Assembly (NCBI GenBank): GCA_025356235.1
Contig: JANXUL010000308.1
Coordinates: 1-33,995 of the forward strand
Direction of reading: 5' to 3'
DNA length: 33,995 nt
Origin: Bacteroidota bacterium
Lineage (GTDB): Bacteria > Bacteroidota > Bacteroidia > Chitinophagales > Chitinophagaceae
Shown here: positions 33,601 to 33,995 of the stretch, piece by piece
How positions within the stretch are numbered: the first letter of the stretch is position 1
Layout of the letters: every line of letters starts with the position of its first letter
Notes under the pieces: generated by a model
The model's database searches: none
Told to the model about the DNA's origin: nothing
What the model saw: only the letters and a program-made list of their open reading frames with translations
Program-made: the position numbers and the translations under genes

Positions 33601-33995
33601 CAAACACAAACGGTAATTGTAAAGGATGTTACCGCCCCTGTATTAGCGGGTGTTCCGGTAAATATAACAGTTGAATGCGCCGCTGTTCCTTTACCGGCTA
33701 ACGTTACAGCTACTGATAATTGCGATGCATCACCTGTTGTTAGTTTTGTTCAGGCAAGTACGCAGGATGCTGATGTTAATAATGTAGCTCATTACAACTA
33801 TACCATTACAAGAACATGGACAGCAACAGATGCCTATAGTAATGCATCCAGCAAAACACAAACGATAGCCGTACAGGATGTAACCAATCCTTTGATCACT
33901 GTACCTGCTGATAAAATGCTGAACTGTCAGGATAACACGTCTACAACAGCAAATGGTGTTGCCACAGGAACAGATAATTGCGGACCTGTATCTAT
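27661..33995 (+). CDS. Giant modular secreted adhesin (SprB/HYR/Ig-like repeats with LamG and SUEL lectin domains), 3' end missing
   Basis: One uninterrupted frame from ATG 27661 to the right edge (over 2,110 codons). A signal peptide (hydrophobic core AIFILFFALVSF, cleavage near SNGQ) is followed by a Tyr/Asn-rich region with Cys pairs (to ~160). Next come two Big_2-like repeats (~260-330, 334-400; both with DATAGGTWSSSNT), a SprB-like repeat (~420-478; GSITISATNGTAPYQYSINGG...SGLAAGTYTI), a HYR repeat (~495-570), a HYR split by a LamG-like domain (~609-830), a choice-of-anchor-D/ASH-like domain (~883-1000), Ig-like repeats, one split by a SUEL-type lectin domain (~1141-1232), another split by a beta-rich insert (~1471-1604), and more HYR repeats. 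Such proteins are usually exported by type IX secretion and act in adhesion or gliding; the sorting domain would lie beyond the window. Confidence 0.93.
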   Translation, partial: MRINSTLKALSVKSTAIFILFFALVSFQSNGQSVSNPILNSGANPQCVPSGQGTTIMVNYSSNTGSSDYYATGQAYYTWQYASSEFGSYSNLYNQYGNSNYYYVAPGQGGWYRCQISQQFNHQVAYSCGTFGNSTCYNNYPYSSGATSGGYQVVSNNPYLYSGNITGSTNINCIAQGAFVDVTYSADYNTSTATGVNWSVPSWMSILQINTNGYTSYMTARVFQTAVGGGTNGIITATPVNNGCSGSSISLSVTATVQSPISPIVGSAAICKGLTSQLTDATAGGTWSSSNTATATVSSTGLVTGVANGTATISYTTNNGCASVVTLPVTISSTTVAGITGILSVCALATTPLSDATAGGTWSSSNTSLFTVNGTGLLTAKAIAGTSTVTYSVTTNGCTTAETALVTVNPLPAVTASKVDVACAGGNTGSITISATNGTAPYQYSINGGAGYQSSNVFSGLAAGTYTILVKSAGASGCTSTSQAVTIATVTDVTKPVPDVTNLSVINGECSATVTSAPTATDNCAGHITGTTTDATTYSAQGTYTINWKYNDGNGNIATQTQTVIVKDDIKPVITCAPPITVMNDAGLCTAKVTVTPPTVTDNCQNPPGNALDFDGINDYVSVANGLPSMNEMTIETWLNPRNISNWDVIMNYNSFSTGDVHFQFFPNGTLEFSVAGNSPTDQFTTASFNNNQWYHFAAVYSAVGKYVKFYLNGQLIDTRTYTTAIATSSNVPYGIGGWQGQRYFDGSLDDLRIWNVARTQSQIQVSMNNTLLGNEAGLLAYYNFNQGNACADNTGVNTVPDLAAGGAHSGILQNFALDGSQECTSNWTNGAPTTGISLTNNITNTADASGIYQVGTTNVIWTATDAAGNSSTCTQVITVTAPEIDITGNSVSIVKGTTTTSATDNTDFGNVNAGTPVSKNFTIQNTGSSPLTVSSINVNGTDASEFVVSGISFPATIAANSTASFDVTFQSNRTGTATATITINNDDCNEASYDFVVKAQSTCIAPSFGNINVYIQSSTGASSCTAVVTYPLSTGGVPAPAVTYVFSGATTGTGTGTGSGQVFNKGITHVVVTATNPCGAPSTAFDVTVVDDVKPVVITKNNTIYLDATGHATITASAIDNGSHDNCGTVTLLTNSSGIICGTAAEGSSLTLIAPAGKVITGINFASYGTPTGSCGSFVLGGCNASNSMSIVSGMAIGQNTVTIAASNGVFGDPCGGTVKRLYVEAAYASTGTSNTLDCSKLGNNQVTLIVTDADGNSESGTATLTVVDSTRPAVRTKNITLCLDANGNAVITPAMIENGSTDNCSIASYTLDKTTFNSSNVGANTVTLSVTDGSGNIGTATAIVTINALPVQYTVTGGGAYCTGSAGVAVGLSNSQTGINYQLKKGGVNVGSVIAGTGSALTFGIQTAAGTYTVAATNASTGCADVMNGNAVVVVNTSPAVVVTPATSVICAGNSVTLTASQNVSQTRTYSIPLANLVNLPSSCVGGNYGGNNGGFKWTDIGTGTVTNVRIQLSIGIECNISTYSHIGSLNGLGTTAAFSVATANCACAVRATPALFTLNFVPSNYVVGGLNTFTLSSANTFGLISAASLSNAYAIVTVTYGGGGNTVTNWSWTPGGATTQSITVSPSATTSYSVTGTDANGCSGTATSAVTVNPLPTVYNVTGGGIACGTGVTVGLAGSQSGIKYQLKNGATNVGTAVNGTGAAITFGNQSSAGNYTVVATNNTTSCSVSMNGSAIVTTGSAPVFANTNSSIQAFTSGTSCDAAVTYSLSISGAPSPAVSYVLTGTTTGSGAGTGSGLTFNRGVTHVAVTASNGCGTVVNNFDVTVTDNIPPTITAPAAITVNNDPGVCGAVVTLGNAVTADNCGVASVTNDGASFATEGLYPVGTTTVTWTVTDNNGLTATATQIVIVSDNEKPVPVIATLPTVTGECSATVNAPTATDNCAGTITATTNDALTYNTQGIYTIHWSYDDGHTNIYTQTQTVIVKDVTAPVLAGVPVNITVECAAVPLPANVTATDNCDASPVVSFVQASTQDADVNNVAHYNYTITRTWTATDAYSNASSKTQTIAVQDVTNPLITVPADKMLNCQDNTSTTANGVATGTDNCGPVS
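29143..29365 (+). repeat. HYR repeat copy A
   Basis: Encodes residues from ~495: KPVPDVTNLSVINGECSATV, then TDNCAG, TYTINWKYNDGNGNIATQ and TQTVIVKD. It is a close copy of the unit at 33409-33627, more similar to it than to any HYR unit lying between, which points to duplication or recombination within the gene. Confidence 0.75.
33409..33627 (+). repeat. HYR repeat copy B
   Basis: Encodes residues from ~1917: KPVPVIATLPTVTGECSATV, TDNCAG, YTIHWSYDDGHTNIYTQ and TQTVIVKD. Close relative of copy A at 29143-29365, some 4.2 kb away in the same frame. Confidence 0.75.

Overview
The window looks like a chromosomal segment of a Bacteroidota bacterium, most likely from the Chitinophagaceae or a related group. 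This rests on the protein families rather than on any marker gene: an Oar-like TonB-dependent receptor, a CHRD lipoprotein, a DUF6799 Met-rich secreted protein, a CRTAC1-type FG-GAP/ASPIC protein paired with a vanadium-haloperoxidase-like PAP2 protein, and a huge SprB/HYR-type surface adhesin. Leaders are AT-rich and mostly lack strong Shine-Dalgarno sequences. No rRNA, tRNA, CRISPR array, integrase or intact insertion sequence was seen.

Layout. 1-2590: the 3' end of a TPR protein, a frameshifted receiver-domain gene, a small unrecognised ORF with a clear terminator, and a minus-strand lipoprotein with two CHRD domains. 2591-6614: an accessory island with a MazG-like nucleotide pyrophosphohydrolase overlapping by 4 nt a predicted nuclease-helicase (Schlafen-group-3/DUF2075 type), then a RhuM-family gene broken by two frameshifts, closed by a 26-bp perfect hairpin. 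The first two genes form a plausible, unnamed anti-phage module. 6652-12599 (minus): DUF2064 transferase, Oar-like TonB receptor, PiT phosphate permease (4 nt after the receptor) and an alpha/beta hydrolase. 12972-14838: DUF6799 protein, a single-domain response regulator and a stand-alone SET-domain protein. 14962-17583 (minus): a large GH63-like glucosidase.

17956-21139 (minus) is the most interesting operon. A stand-alone photoactive-yellow-protein homologue keeps the Tyr/Glu/Cys chromophore triad at exact spacing. It is followed 4 nt later by a PAS histidine kinase and 3 nt after that by a receiver-histidine kinase hybrid. This reads as a candidate light-sensing phosphorelay. 21395-27382: an amidase-like secreted protein, an unrecognised lipoprotein, then the CRTAC1 protein and the haloperoxidase-like gene, which overlap.

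27661-33995 (open at the right edge) is one continuous reading frame of more than 2,100 codons encoding a modular secreted adhesin. In it, three globular domains (a LamG-like domain, a SUEL-type rhamnose/galactose-binding lectin domain, and an unidentified beta-rich domain) each interrupt an Ig-like repeat, so that the halves of the host repeat flank the insert. This nested architecture and the PYP-kinase operon are the main observations to follow up.
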